Program-made: the position numbers and the translations under genes | Assembly: GCA_031213475.1 (NCBI GenBank) | Contig: JARUPZ010000026.1 | Coordinates: 4,358,823-4,422,822 of the forward strand | Direction: 5' to 3' | Length of the DNA: 64,000 bases | Source of the DNA: Nereocystis luetkeana | Taxonomy: Eukaryota > Sar > Phaeophyceae > Laminariales > Laminariaceae | In this document: piece after piece, positions 1 to 12,848 of the stretch | Layout of the letters: the number at the start of each line of letters is the position of its first letter | Position numbering within the stretch: the stretch's first letter is position 1 | Notes under the pieces: generated by a model | The model's input: the letters and a program-made list of their open reading frames with translations, nothing else | Told to the model about the DNA's origin: nothing | Databases searched by the model: none

Positions 1-511
1 AACAGTATACTAGGTAAACAACAGCAGCGACAGCGAAGGCAGACACCTGCCTCGGTGTGGAAAGGAACGCAGGCTGTACAGAACAACGGCAGCGGCAGCG
101 GCAACAGCAGCGCATACGCGTACTATAAAAGCACGGGAGGCAAAAACATCTTGGTTGTAGATTCAGTCCTGGAGGTCGACAACATGCGGGAACCGCAACG
201 TCAACAACAACGCTAACAGCAGCAGCAGCAGCAGCAGCGGCAGTAGATACTGACTCAAAGGTCCCTTTAACAACAACAACGCGAACGACGACTACATAAA
301 CCAACCTGAAACGAGAAAAGCAGCATCAGGGGCGGTAGGCGCGCAGGGTAACATCAGGAAAAGGTGCAGCAGCAGCAGCAGTAGTAGCAGCAGCAATGGG
401 CTGCGCCACCAAGTAAGTGGTTTTCTCGTATATTAATATTAATAATACCAAAAATTGCAAATAGTTTGGAAAAACTCAACAACAGCAGCCGCGGCGGTAG
501 ACGTAGGCGAC

Positions 512-549
<38 letters not shown>

Positions 550-1210
550 GCAGCAGCCGCGGCGGTATAAATAGGTAGCACACAACAACGACACCAACAA
601 CAACAACAACAACAACAGCAACAGAGAAGCACAGAACACAACTCACCGCCACCTCCTGTCTCGAGCGTGAAGGACACGGTGCGGACGTCGATAGGCCTGG
701 CGCATAATTCACAGTCTTTGGGCCACTTCAAGATTATCCCGCTGCCGGGGCAGGTGTCGTGGTCGCTGGTCGCAAGATCGACCTTGCCTCCAAAGTTCTG
801 TCTCCATCATATAGCTGGGAGATGCAGCGGTTGCACTCTACAGTGGGATTGAGCACTGACTTGGACCGGGGGGTTTTGTTCGAAATGGGCTTCCAAGGTC
901 CGCCAGAAGAGGCCGAGGCAGAGGTGTATTGAAGGCAGAACCTTTAATATCGGCAGCAGGAAAAAGTTCAGTCCACTCTGTAGAAGCAGCACCACCAGGA
1001 GCAGGCGATGCCATTTACGAGGCGGGAGCAGCACTATCTAGCGGGAGGAGCACCCGGTACCAACAGAAGCAGCGAAAGGAAAAACAGCACCAGCAGGAGC
1101 GGCACCAGAAGGAGGAGCAGCACCAGCACGACCGGCACGAGCAGGAGAAGCGGCACGAGCAGGAGCAACGCCAGCAGGAGGCCAACTGGCCAAGCGGTCT
1201 ACGAATAGGC
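1..1210. repeat. Trinucleotide-rich region (CAG/CAA/CGG) with a GGCACCAGCAGGAGC-like minisatellite
   Basis: CAG and CAA runs at 200-243 and 476-631, including two copies of a GCAGCCGCGGCGGTA segment. At about 1033-1180 a degenerate 15-bp unit repeats. The resulting Gln/His/Glu- and Cys/Val-rich open frames on both strands are products of the repeats; no gene is supported. Confidence 0.6.
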
Positions 1211-1299
1211 AGCACCAGCGTGACGCCCGTCGTATGCTGTCTACATGTGTCCACGCACGCAAATAATCCAATGACCCGCGTCGTAGTCCTGTGTTGAAA

Positions 1300-1890
1300 C
1301 TATTCCGGAACAGAATAGAAATAAAATCGGTCTACTATCGTATGTATGCCGTCATCTTATAGCCGGTCTTTTCGGGCTTAAAGCAGCTGAGATCAACGGC
1401 AGTCCTATTGAATCTGTTCCCGAAAAGCCCCCCCACTCGCCGATAGTACAAAGCTCTCGCGAATCAGGGTTGACAATCTTGCGAAAGGCCACCGAAACAC
1501 CCCCACGGCGACCGACCAGAGAAAGCGAATTTATAGTTTTGTTTTTATATATAATATATATATATTTCTGTACCATACTGCTGTAGGTCCTATTTACTAT
1601 GATTCTCCGTAATATATATTTTCGCCTTTCTTTGTTCTTGTCCATATTGTATGTAATACATAAAACGGGCCCTCATGACAATATAGAACGGGATATTGGG
1701 CGTGAGTGAATGACGAGCTTTCTTTTGTATTGTCTGAGGCATCTCCCTCGCGGCGTGAGGAGTACTTGACGAAATGGCAGGACGGAGATGGCAGGGGCAG
1801 GCAGCAAGGTACCAGACCGACTGGTAGGTGAAACCTGTGGCTATGCTACGCGTTGCACAAACTATTGGAGCTACGAGGGTGATGGTGTTT
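1300..1890. other. No recognisable feature
   Basis: Unique-looking sequence with a short AT tract near 1545. Only short open frames are present. Confidence 0.4.
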
Positions 1891-1893
1891 TAC

Positions 1894-1927
<34 letters not shown>

Positions 1928-2000
1928 AGTTGTTGTTGTTGTAGTTGTTGTTTATGTTGTCGTTGTCGTTGTCGTTGTTGTTGTTGTCGTTGTTTTTGTT
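1894..2000 (+). repeat. GTT trinucleotide tract
   Basis: Roughly 35 units of GTT with GTA and GTC interruptions. Confidence 0.9.
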
Positions 2001-2810
2001 TGTTCATTGTTTGTTTTTTGTTCTCTCATTTATAGAATGTGTGCAAGTCCCACTTCGTGTGCCTGTCGTATCAAGTATGATGCCATGTCCTAGCGTTGTC
2101 TGCCCAACTACCGCACGACAATGTAGCTACAGGTAGGTACGACTCCGATCGCCGGCCCACCCATGCATCTCACGCATGTGTCTTAGGTGTGTGACCACAG
2201 CACTTACTTGTAGCTCTCTGGGACCGGAGAATCGGCACGGACACTGGTTGTGCTGGATGTCGTCCGGTACGTAGAGAGGACGGTTTCGTGTGAAGAACAC
2301 CCACACACCGTTAGTGTTAGATATCGTTTGGAAGGTTTCGATAATATCGTTGGATATAGCGATACGATGACCGAAATACTTTCAGCAATTCGATAACGGT
2401 GCGATACGTTAAAAGTCGCACAATCTGCCAGGAGACACAAAAAGGCCAAGCAGCGAGAGCATACAGCGCCAAGCAGCAGGCGAGCATCACACCCCACCAC
2501 AACAAACAGCTAGCAGGGGGAAGCACGCACGCAGGACATGGCCGAGAAAAGCTACGTGTACTCCTGAAGGGACGGTGGGCAACCCGGTGGCCGAGAAAAA
2601 GTAGTTGATGGAAGCGGCGGCCACGAAGAACAGTTGATAGAGGAGAGGGTAAAGACCTGCGTCGAGCAAAACGTACAGTGCATATGGTACATACATATGA
2701 AACAGGCACCAGGTATGCTTTACCTGATTGCTATTTGCAGATAGCACTGCCCCTGGTAGGTGTGTATCCTGTTGTTGGTTATCGTTCTTTCATCACGATA
2801 TTTCTTTTTT

Positions 2811-3225
2811 TATTGGACACCGTGAGGAGAACATAATATAACGAAACAACGGATAACGAGGCGATACTACTGTACAGTACTAATATTGCGCTTTTATCCG
2901 GTTAAGTAAGTGGTAAAAATATATAGAATTAGACTATTGTTTTTCAGTCGTTTTGACCGGATTTTGGGTCTGCTGCGGTGTAGGGGCGGGGGGCGAATTT
3001 GTGTTTCGGGTGATCTTCATGGGATATTGGACACCGTGAGGCGACGATACAACGAAAATCCGGATATCGAGGCGATAATAGCGCGCTTTTATCCGGTTGA
3101 GTGGTTCATATTTGTTTTTTATGAACCTACTTTTTTCCCTTCGTTTTTACCGGATTTTTGGCCTCCTGCGGGGTGGGGACGGGGGGCGAAGTGCGTGTCT
3201 GGTAGTTTTTTCGCGTGATCTGGGT
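2811..3225 (+). repeat. Tandem duplication, about 210-bp unit
   Basis: Units start at TATTGGACACCGTGAGG (2811 and 3025). Both contain CGAGGCGATA, GCGCTTTTATCCGGTT, ACCGGATTTT and GGGGCGAA-type segments in the same order, diverged by substitutions and small indels. Confidence 0.75.
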
Positions 3226-5880
3226 GTTAGCTAAGGACTGTCATGCACATCATGCCAATTCTCCTGTTTTCAGCAAACCGTTTGCCCCGGCACCCCTTTG
3301 ACCGTTTCCGGAGTCGTCGGGAGTCGGGAGTGCCGTCTTCTCGTTATAAGCTTTGTTTCTGCCTGTATTCGTTCTTCTTTTAGCACAATACGTGACCCTA
3401 TACGCCTCCGGCTTCTTTCCTCACGTGGGGCCGTTTGGCTGATCTTCACGTACGTATTCGATGTGGTTTCTTCGCTCCCTCTGCCTCGGCACGAACCCCC
3501 CCTTCTGATTTTTCGGACTTAGGCTTCCCCCGCGCCTGGTAGGCCTCAAGTCTTTCACGAGAGAGACTGTGCGGCGACCTCGACCAATGAGCGCTCAATT
3601 ATTTTCACACTACTTGGGCTGTGTTTTCCCGTGGTCAATGTGTGTTTCTTGTTCTACCGCTTTGCACCGTTCCACCAGATACCGTTTCTAGGATCACCTG
3701 TGGAATACCATCACGGGGCCTTACTTGACTACCGTGCCCATCTTCCTGTTTTCCCTCTGTTGTTTCCCTTTTTTTAGCACCCGGCATGCGTCTATTTCGT
3801 TTTCTTTCTTACCCTCCTATAATAGTCCAGATCTAACAATTTCCCCAGAAAATCAATATTCACACATTGAATTCGTTTGCGGGGGTCACATTTTTTTATA
3901 ACAAACACATAAAATATATGATCGGAAAGCTCGGGTTCGGACGCATCGAACCATCTTGTCAGATTTGTTGTTTTCGTCGTTGCTTTGGAGTAATTTGTTT
4001 TTATGACAAAACGGTGTTAAGATTACGAAGACCGACACACTTGTAGTTAAAAACCTTTTGGACGCCGGTTTTGAACGCGTCTTGTCCAAGGGCAAATTAC
4101 TTCGGATGCTTTTTCTTTATTTTCTTGGGCAAATTGCTTTGGACGCGCTTTTTCTTTATTATCTTTTTTCAAGCGAGATATAGGCATAATACCACACTTT
4201 CCCCGGCTCCAGCTGTACAGATGTTAGCGCAAAACTGGCAATATGTATATCGAAAAACCCCTCGCAGTCGGATGAATTGGACTTGTATCCGAGATATCGT
4301 TTTGTGTTTTTTCAAAAACAAATCTGTGGGCCTAAAAAAGCCTTGTCATGAATCTTCATAGTGTATATATACATGACATGCATATTATCGCGTCTGGACA
4401 TATCGATCATTTATCATTGTGGATATACACATTACACATATTTTACCTACTCCAGTTTGGATACACGTGTCTTTTCGACAGATAGATCCTGTATGCGTTT
4501 CGGGAGTCGTCTCTAGTTTGTTTTCGATTGGGGCCATTCTTTTTCCCCAACATTTCGCGGTATTTCGGGGTAAATGTTCCGTAATCTTTCGAAAAATGCC
4601 CATCGTTCATGTTTTTTTTTTTCAAGACCGGTTTCGGATTCCTCATTCTGGAGCGCTTTGTTTCAGAATGTCAATTCTCAAAAATGAAGGAGAAAAAACG
4701 ACTACCCCCTTTAGGAAAATAAGTTCTGCATGGAGCATATGGTAGGTCAGAATTCACACGCGCTGTTCATAGTTTTGTTTTCATTGATTACTGTCCTCGC
4801 GACCGTTTCGTTGCCGTGCTGCATGCCATTCATTTTCCGATTCCTCGAGCCTCTCTCGGGACAAACCTACTTCCTATAGGATGCAGATTATTTATTCCTT
4901 TAACCGGCTGTCGCCATGCAAGTTTTAGAGGTGTGGGAGTGGATTGTGAAGCGCCACATCTTCGATCCATTTCTCAGATTTATTTTTTCTGGGTGGGTTT
5001 TGTACCATCCTGATCTCTATGCATCTGCACCTACAGCCCTTCAAGGTGGGTTTGTGTCATGGCATTTATGTTAACCCCGTTTCACCCCCAGTATCTATTA
5101 ATAGGAGGCGTGTTTGTGATGAAACGCTCGAAGCATCGAGGAGGCGTGTTTGGCCTCCACTCTTACCATCATTCTTTGTCGTCGCCGTTAATCGAAACGT
5201 TCGGCGTTCGATGCGGCAGCGAACACCATCGTTATCGCTATCATTTAATTGTGTTTTTCTCTGGGTTTATCGTACCGAAACTTTCGATATCGAACCTTAG
5301 GTACCGCCGTACACACGAAAACACCACCCAAACGTGAGCAGGGCTTTGACGCTCGTTTGAAGATTCGATATTGGAGGATATTATTTTATCGAGTATTATA
5401 CTCGCAGGTAGACTATATGTTCGTGGTACGTAATACGACTTGACTTCGCAGGTAAAACTTTATTACCAGGTTTTATAGTACCAGGTAGAAGGTACTGTAG
5501 ATGCCAGGCCCCAACATAATCGGACGGTATAGCCTTGGATGAAGTCTCTATAGCGCGTTCGTTTTGTTCTCGTACGTTTGGAACGCTCGTTTATACTACA
5601 ATCCTAGAAGCGGTACGAACACTAAAACTACTATACTACGTGCTTACTGCTGCGGTAGTGAGCACCAACTGAGACCAATAATACACGTTGGCCTGCTACC
5701 GGCTACACGCTCAATCTACATCAATCATCCAGACGGACATCTTCGCGACGCACTGAAGGGACAAACAAGCAGTCCAGGGGCGAACATCATCGCTATGAAT
5801 TAAGAGCACATCGAGGGTGACGACCACACGACGTTCATCGAGGGAAGCCACCAGGGTAGTACTATTGCGTGCCTATGGTT
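3226..5880. other. Gene-poor stretch
   Basis: No coding region, RNA gene or transposon recognised. Open frames are short and unrelated to known families on inspection. Confidence 0.4.
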
Positions 5881-5900
5881 GTTTGTTGTTATGGGTTGCT

Positions 5901-5902
5901 TG

Positions 5903-5938
<36 letters not shown>

Positions 5939-5972
5939 CATTGTTGCTGTTGCTGTTGCTGTTGCTGTTGTT
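5901..5972 (+). repeat. TTG/CTG trinucleotide tract
   Basis: Repeats of TTG, then TTGCTG. The Val/Leu and Cys homopolymer frames over it are artefacts. Confidence 0.9.
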
Positions 5973-6254
5973 TTGGTCGATGGGGCACGCTGGGCGGAGC
6001 GAATGTCACAACGAGCACATCGTGGGGACGACCACGCAGCAATGGTTCTGGAAGCCACCAGGTATTGCTGCATGCATATGGTTGTTGTCGTTGAGATTGT
6101 TGTTGTTGTCGTTTTTGTTGGTGTTGCTGTCAGATTAACTATCCTATCAATTCATCGCTTCAACGTGCCCTGTGTTCACAGGACAGGCTACATTTAATAT
6201 CACCTTAACCCTTTTAGGACCGCAGCCCCGTTTTGGGGACAAACTACCAAGAGA

Positions 6255-6926
6255 TTGAGGAGTCTGCCCCCAAACGAGACTGCAGTACTATATTGGTTAA
6301 GAAGAGTGTACCAGGTAAGACACATCGTACTAAGGGGACGCGGGCACCCTCAGGAAAGCGTCGTCCAGTACGCGCGCCTAGGCGTTGCGACAACACAGGT
6401 GTGCATTACGTCTTGGAATTGGAAGAAGCGGTATATAGCCACTATCCGTATTATTCGAAGTTACGGAAACAAAAAATACAAGAATCCTGGGATTTGCCTT
6501 CTTGCTCTTTTTAGGCCCAATAACTCACCAATAGCTCACCATCTATCATTGGAACGACGTATTGCCCCCCGGACCATCTCCGACGACGACTCGATAAGAG
6601 ATGTAACAACCGCGTCAGAAGAGCCATCGTTCAGTGAAGGCCATTTACTTATCGGTGATGTAGCCATTGTACTTTGCTCCCGCATGCCATGTGAAATGAA
6701 ACGTTTTCGCGTTTGTGCGAGCTTTCCGTGCTACTCGCGCGCATGGTTTGACGAGCCGAGAACACCTCGTCGGTATTTTCTGGCTCCCTTCGACTGCCGT
6801 CTGGCGCACCTGACGCCCTCACCCATCCCTCCAGGAGTATGCCTCCATTTCGTGGGCTGTAACTCTTTTTGGGGAGCAGTATATAGCTGTCGGCAAGTAA
6901 GTGAAGTGCAAACGTTCAGTTGTTAG
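6255..6926 (+). other. Unrecognised 223-codon open frame
   Basis: The longest uninterrupted frame in the first 16 kb (MRSLPPNETAVLYWLRRVYQ at the start). No domain, signal or composition bias convinces me it is coding. The 6220-6300 part resembles 7360-7440 (shared CGCAG/TGCAG...GGACAAACTAC), which suggests repeat-derived DNA. Confidence 0.15.
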
Positions 6927-7187
6927 GGCTTTTGGTTTCTCTTGTCTTCTTACTGGTGCACCCTAAAATAATGAACGAATTCCGACCATAGCAGCACCCA
7001 CAAGTCAAGGCGGGCGTCTCTGTTGAGAACTCGCGGCAGAGCTGTCTCGAGAGAGACACAACATGCTGCCGTGATGAAGCCTGTTCGAAAAACGACTGCG
7101 TTCCGGTATGCAAGAACCATCCGATGTACTCAAGGCAGCGCGGCGTGTCAAAATAGCGTTGTATTTTTTCTGTTCAGATAAAACATC

Positions 7188-7302
7188 TATCACGGGGGAC
7201 CACCGTCAATAGGACCAAGTATTGTTACTAAGAGTGAAAATAGCTAAATATGTAGGTTTTTGTCTATACCATAGGTCCCATTTAGTATGGTCCCCCGTAG
7301 TA
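7188..7302 (+). mobile_element. MITE, family A copy 1 (115 bp)
   Basis: Starts TATCACGGGGGACCA and ends TGGTCCCCCGTAGTA: terminal inverted repeats with flanking TA on each side. It is the most diverged intact copy. No coding capacity, so non-autonomous. Confidence 0.85.
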
Positions 7303-7585
7303 GAGAATACAGCCATCCATCGGAAAACCGGGGGCCAGGAGACTCCCAGGAACAACAAGCGTTTTAATGCTGCAGTCCCTTCTTGTGGACAAACTACTAC
7401 TCTCATTACAGGTGCTTTGTCCACAAGCCGGGACAGCGGCATTTCAAGGGAGAATAACCTGTTCGTTAGCCGACTGCAAGTAACCGACAAAGCGTTTTTC
7501 CACTCTTCTTAACAACATTCCTGTTGAGTAGGTTTGTAAAACCAGCGCTTGTATCTCTCTACGATTGAAAAGTCGGCGCGAACCC

Positions 7586-7694
7586 TATTACGGGGGACCA
7601 TAGTTAATAGGACCTGTGGTATCCATAAAAACCTATATATTTAACAATTTCTACTAACAATATTTGGTCCTATTAACTATGGTCCCCCGTAATA
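7586..7694 (-). mobile_element. MITE, family A copy 2 (109 bp)
   Basis: Ends TATTACGGGGGACCATAG and CTATGGTCCCCCGTAATA, near-perfect inverted repeats of about 29 bp reaching AATAGGACC. The AT-rich core runs in the opposite direction to copy 1. Confidence 0.9.
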
Positions 7695-8252
7695 TACACT
7701 TGTATAACAGGGGTGGGGTTTGTAAGTCTTGGTGTTCTTGTCGTATTATCTTGTTTTGTTTTGTTTTTTGTTTTTCTTTCTGCTTCTTTCCCCTCGGTGC
7801 CATGTATGTACATGTTCCTCGTTCTTGTTCTTTCGATTTCAAAATTGATACCTACCTGTCGACGTCGACTTGTCTGTTTTCATCTCTTCTTTATTGCCCC
7901 TCGTGGGTATCCAAGTGGTTGGTAACACATACATGAGGAGAGTGGCACACACCTGAATTCGTAAAAGTAAAATTCTTGTTCAGAACGAATACCCGCTCTA
8001 TAATAGTCGCCAGGATCGTGCCTGTGACTGCGGATACTGATTTTATTTCTTGCACGCTTCATGACAATGGTACATATTTATACCTACTCTTCCAATAATA
8101 AATACCGGTAGCTGATATATACCTACTGCAACAACACCTGGTTGCCAAAACAAAATTTATACCAGTTTCGCAACACGCTCGCGGCTTGGTTGTCGATAGG
8201 GACGTTTCGTTTTATATCCGATACCCTTACCGTTCCTGTCGCTCCTTTGCAA

Positions 8253-8270
8253 GGCATGCTGCAGCATGCC
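8253..8270. repeat. 18-bp perfect palindrome
   Basis: GGCATGCTGCAGCATGCC equals its own reverse complement. Confidence 0.7.
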
Positions 8271-8909
8271 CTACCAGTCTTATGGCGAGTAAGAGGTGGG
8301 GTTGTCTGACGGGTGTAAGGTTGGGCGCACCCTCAAGGAGTGATACTTTCCTGTGCTACGTGTGGACGCGAGGCTTAGCCGTGTCAGTAGAGTTGCGTCG
8401 GACGTGGTGTGTTGGGCACGGGCACCAACGATTCGCGCGTCTCTTCTAGGTAACGGCGGAGCAGCAGTGCTCAATCCGGATGTTTGTGCGTGGAAGCAGG
8501 CGCCACTACACGCTAAACTACGACACAGTCTCACGGCGCCGGCAAGAGGCTGGATTCGACGACGAAGGAGGCGAGGAAGGCAGAAACGTCGGCGAGTGGT
8601 GAAGAGACGGAATGGATTTACCCTACGCAAAACAAAAATCTTTCAGATCGTCACCGTAAGTTTCGAGGAGCATTTCGTTCTTTGGAACAGGGGAGACGGA
8701 GGGCCTAATGTAAACGAGTGGCAGCGGGAGCACGTGGGAAGGAGGAGGTCGATTGGGCTAGGGCGAAGAAGGGTTCTTCAAGAACGGCAGAGAGACGGCA
8801 CACAGAGACCCCTGCCGGCGCAAACACCATCACGAGCGCAGCAGTCATCGTTGTTCCTGCTTTTTTTATGCAAGGCAGTAGCATGTACCTGGTTTTTACG
8901 TCACCGGTC

Positions 8910-9018
8910 TATTACGGGGGACCATAGTTAATAGGACCTATGGTGTACATAAAAAACTATATATTTAACCATTTTTACTAACAATATTTGGTCCTATTAA
9001 CTATGGTCCCCCGTCATA
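8910..9018 (-). mobile_element. MITE, family A copy 3 (109 bp)
   Basis: Same termini and core as copy 2, same orientation. Its right end is CCCCCGTCATA. Confidence 0.9.
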
Positions 9019-9387
9019 GAAAGTGGTGGCGAGTTGCCTACACTTCATGGGGAATGACCCCCGGCAATCATATCCCGCGTGGTTTCATAGCTGTGCTGCA
9101 CATGTAGTCATCATACAGTCCGGGAAGACGCGGCGATCGTTTATACCAGTTAATGGTGTGGTGTTTTAGGTTGCATTGCAGTTTTTTCATAGCATGTCGG
9201 CGAGTCGTCGCTCCGACGGCACCCCAGACAACAACAGCAGTTCACCCCTCTGGGTTCAGGGCTACCGTACGTTTCGAACTGTGCAGACAGCACTCCAGAC
9301 AGCAACCGCTGTTTCGGCAGCCCCGAGTTTATTAGTTGTGGGAGGGGAACTCTTAATTTGTAGTTGAATGGATACCCGCGGCCATGC

Positions 9388-9496
9388 TATCACGGGGGAC
9401 CATAGTTAATAGGACCAAATATTGTTAGTAAAAATGGTTAAATATACAGTTTTTTATGTACACCATAGGTCCTATTAACTATGGTCCCCCGTAATA
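9388..9496 (+). mobile_element. MITE, family A copy 4 (109 bp)
   Basis: Termini TATCACGGGGGACCATAG and CTATGGTCCCCCGTAATA; core in the orientation of copy 1. Very close in sequence to copies 2, 3 and 6. Confidence 0.9.
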
Positions 9497-9596
9497 GTAG
9501 TTCAGTTTGCACTTAGGTTTCAACTCGTGTGGTCGCCATCGTTTTGGTTGGGAAACCTGTTCAATAGTATTTTCTTATTAGTGCCTCCCAGCCGAT

Positions 9597-9599
<3 letters not shown>

Positions 9600-9632
<33 letters not shown>
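9600..9632 (+). repeat. AT dinucleotide tract
   Basis: About 16 uninterrupted TA units. Confidence 0.9.
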
Positions 9633-9634
<2 letters not shown>

Positions 9635-9647
9635 TTCGAATATTTCT

Positions 9648-9750
9648 ATTGTATTCTGTCTCTCTACCGTGGATTATTTAATCAAAGAATTCGATTGGAT
9701 GAGGCCTCCTACGCCGGGCAGGTGGTCTCGTCTGGCATCCCCCTACCCGC
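9648..9750 (+). repeat. Dispersed repeat, copy 1
   Basis: TTGTATTCTGTCTCTCTACC ... GAGGCCTCCTACGCCGG recurs in diverged form at 10425-10525, just outside the inverted-end element. The pair suggests a larger composite or nested repeat. Confidence 0.5.
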
Positions 9751-10017
9751 TAGGCAAACTAGTGTATCACGTACTTACTCTGCGCGGGGTTAGTACCTGG
9801 AAATGATCTGGGTATACAAGCATGACGATAATACTAATCCTACTGCCTGGTGGGTGGGATGGTCTCATGAAATATTGCGACCAACTCTACTACTCCCGAA
9901 GTGTCGGGAGCGACAGGAAGAAGTGACCTCGTTGCGATACAAATTCCGAGACATTTCGATATTATTAGCGGTGGTTCCATTATTTGTGCAAAATTCGAGC
10001 CATTGATTGGATCGCTA

Positions 10018-10416
10018 TTTTAACAGACAAATCGGAAAAATGGGAACGAAGCCTAAAATGAGAACCAAGCCGTATCTCCAGAACCATGTGGTGTATCAGA
10101 GAACCGAAATGATCCTGCGAAACCCCTTGGCCAGCCCTGTGAGAGGAGCTCGTCAGAACGGTCATGCTCCATCTCGTGCCTTCGGGTGGGCGCAAAAAGC
10201 GATATACGCTGGCTCTATTGTGATTTCTCTAGATGCTGGCTACCGCGGCGATGCCGAGGACTTCCAGCCTGAGCGACAGCTCATTCGAAGGCTGCTGTAC
10301 AGCCCCACAGGACTGTCAACTTTTTTTCTTGGAGTTGTACACAATTGGTTTGCTTTCTAAAAAAAACCGTCCGTTCCCATTTTTTGTTTCGTTCCCATTT
10401 TTCCGTTTTGTCTGTT
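10018..10416. mobile_element. Possible non-autonomous DNA element with inverted ends (~390 bp)
   Basis: Left end 10024-10050 (CAGACAAATCGGAAAAATGG...) is the near-perfect reverse complement of 10388-10414 (...CCATTTTTCCGTTTTGTCTG). The interior has open frames but nothing recognisable as a transposase. Edges and target duplication are not clear. Confidence 0.5.
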
Positions 10417-10424
10417 TTTTACAG

Positions 10425-10525
10425 TTGTATTCTGTCTCTCTACTGTGTATCAGTTAATGCCAGTATTATATTGTATCAGGCCTCCTGCGCCGGCCTGTGG
10501 TCCCGCCCATACTTTGTTGCGCCTC
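10425..10525 (+). repeat. Dispersed repeat, copy 2
   Basis: Contains TTGTATTCTGTCTCTCTACT and CAGGCCTCCTGCGCCGG, matching 9648-9750. Confidence 0.5.
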
Positions 10526-10559
10526 TTTTAGATTGTATCAGTAGTTGACCACTGGCTGG

Positions 10560-12640
10560 TCAGGGGCAGATTTGCCTCACCCAAAGTTCTTTCACACAGA
10601 CTCAGCCTTTTCCTGCACACGCCGCTAAATCATTTTTCGAACTCTGGAGACAGTGGTAGCTCGCTGGCGTCCTGTGGCTCCAACACCTTTGTGCCAACGA
10701 ACCAACGACTCCTTGGTTGGAGAGTGGATGTACAAACACAAATATCAACCGAACAACATAATTATTAAACGTATGCACACCCCCGTGATAACCTTTCGAT
10801 CGTTAAACATAAACATCACCGGGGGTCCTTTTTGATGGAGGTTGGGTGTCTAGCGTACCCCAGGTAATATGCGCCATGCACCGGACCTACGCCGCTGGGG
10901 GATGTGACAAGAATGTTGTGTAATGACGAGGTGGTGTAATAGGGTGACGTTTGCTGCTGACGAGTTACGACGGCGATCAGATTCAGCCATATAACAGAAG
11001 GTTTGCTAGCGATATATTTGGTTGCCACGGAGTGTGGAGAGACCACGGCAGAGAGACTGCAGGGGGGGTGATGACCAGGGTGTGTGCCGATGCAAGAATG
11101 TTTTGGTCTGACGGGATTTGTTTGTTTCTTTTTCATCCCCAGGCAAAGTCGGTAATAGCAGCACCCGCTGTATTATTACTGGTATTTCGGGGAGGGAAGC
11201 AAAAAACGACGCCTTGCTGCGATGTTGGGGGAATAATTACCGGTACCGGTAGAAACTACGACATTCCATTACCAGACTCGCGATCGCGAGGGTTGCACCT
11301 CAGCGCCCTCATCCCACCGAAAAACGGTATTTTGGCATATATATATATATTGCAACGCTTCTAGGCAACACCACGCACAGAACATGCCTCTATCGGGTAC
11401 CGGTAACATAGGGGTGCGCGTTTCTAGTAACGACGAATTCCGTGACTGGCCGCAAAACTACCGTACCGTATGCGCAGCGGATACGAGGTACCTGTATCAA
11501 GCGAAGTAAACAAAACATAACCAACCCTGATTCAGGCGAATACGGGTATCGATACCGGTGCGTGCGTGCTGTAGGCGAATGGTGTCCACCAGGTGTGATA
11601 GATTGGAGTTGGATATCATATCAGGCGTACGTACGAAGGGGGTGTGATATTCAATGGACCTCCGGTGATGGAGTGGCGGTCTAAAAACAATATGCAACCT
11701 CCGGGTGTGCTTTAGTAGGGGTATATATTATTGCTATGATATCATTCGTGTTACACGGTGTTCTCTCTCCTCGTAATACTTACAACTCTGTTTCGAGGTC
11801 ACATGGTAGCCTCTTACCCCTCCTCCCCAGAAATAGACGTTACTCTTGCGTGTGCCTTACTATTAATTACGACAAGTTTCAGCACCTTACCTCGCCGACT
11901 TGAGTGGAATAGTGCCTGCGCAAGACGCGGTTACGTTTTGATGTTTAATTCCCACGCAGTCCTAGTCCTCGGCCCCTTAAGCCGGCCCTCCGACCCGAAC
12001 CGTAACCCGAACCTTCACGCCAGTCAGTGGTATGTACCTGTCCTGCTGCTACCCGAAACAGCGGTACGTAGCCAGTTCCTCCAACAACATTTTTGTTGCC
12101 ATACACTGAGGCACTGTTTCTGCAAATAGATGATGGGAAGCGGTGCAAGACATACCGATTAAAACCTGGCCTATAAGACAGATTTTAGTTGGATAATATT
12201 TAGGGAGAAACCGACGCATCCATGGGGGGCAAGACATAATGTCTCCGTAGCACCCCGGAACGGAATTATAAGCGGAGACGAAGAATCACATCCACCTCAC
12301 AGATTCCATGTGTTCCTGGCGACGGGTATAGATACTTCCTATTATTTTCTTGTAATCCAGCTGGATCGGCAACACGCACCGGCGGCCTTACTTTGTGGAA
12401 ACGCTGGCGTTGTTCCCTTGGAACCAGAGTTGCACCCCGTCTGACTGAGAACCGGGTATCCGGTGGCGGGTACCCGGAACCGTCGAAAGCGCAACCGTCC
12501 CGGTCCAACGTATGGAACCGCGGGTATTTGTACCCGGGGTACCCGGGTACCCATCAATTAGTTCTATACGGACGCCCCAAGACTGGGGTATACGTTGATT
12601 TACACTGTTTTAGCGGCTATGCCGTCTCAAGAGTCTCGCC
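10560..12640. other. Gene-poor stretch
   Basis: No supported gene. Several CCGGTACCGG-like and GGTACCCGG-like short palindromic motifs occur (for example near 11240 and 12535), with no larger structure seen. Confidence 0.4.
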
Positions 12641-12644
12641 TCTC

Positions 12645-12848
12645 GCCCCCGCAGACAACAGACCGAGAATAATAGAGAATACCTCGATTGATGCCTGCCT
12701 TGCCTAACACGCCGCTGCTCCAAACCTACGAGGAGAGCAAGTATGATTGCCCCCGCAGACGACAGACCGTGAATAGAGAATACCCCGATTGATGCCTGCC
12801 TTGCCTAACACGCCGCTGCTCCAAACCTACGAGGAGAGCAAGCATGAT
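12645..12848 (+). repeat. Tandem duplication, 104-bp unit
   Basis: GCCCCCGCAGACAACAG to AGAGCAAGTATGATT (12645-12748) is repeated almost exactly at 12749-12848, which lacks 4 bp. High identity indicates a recent duplication. Confidence 0.92.

Noticed and set aside
354..731. Cys- and Val-homopolymer open frames on the minus strand
   Set aside because: Pure products of CAA/CAG repeats, with no non-repeat coding content.
8353..8931. 192-codon Arg-rich plus-strand open frame
   Set aside because: Composition bias only; it runs into a MITE end and has competing frames.
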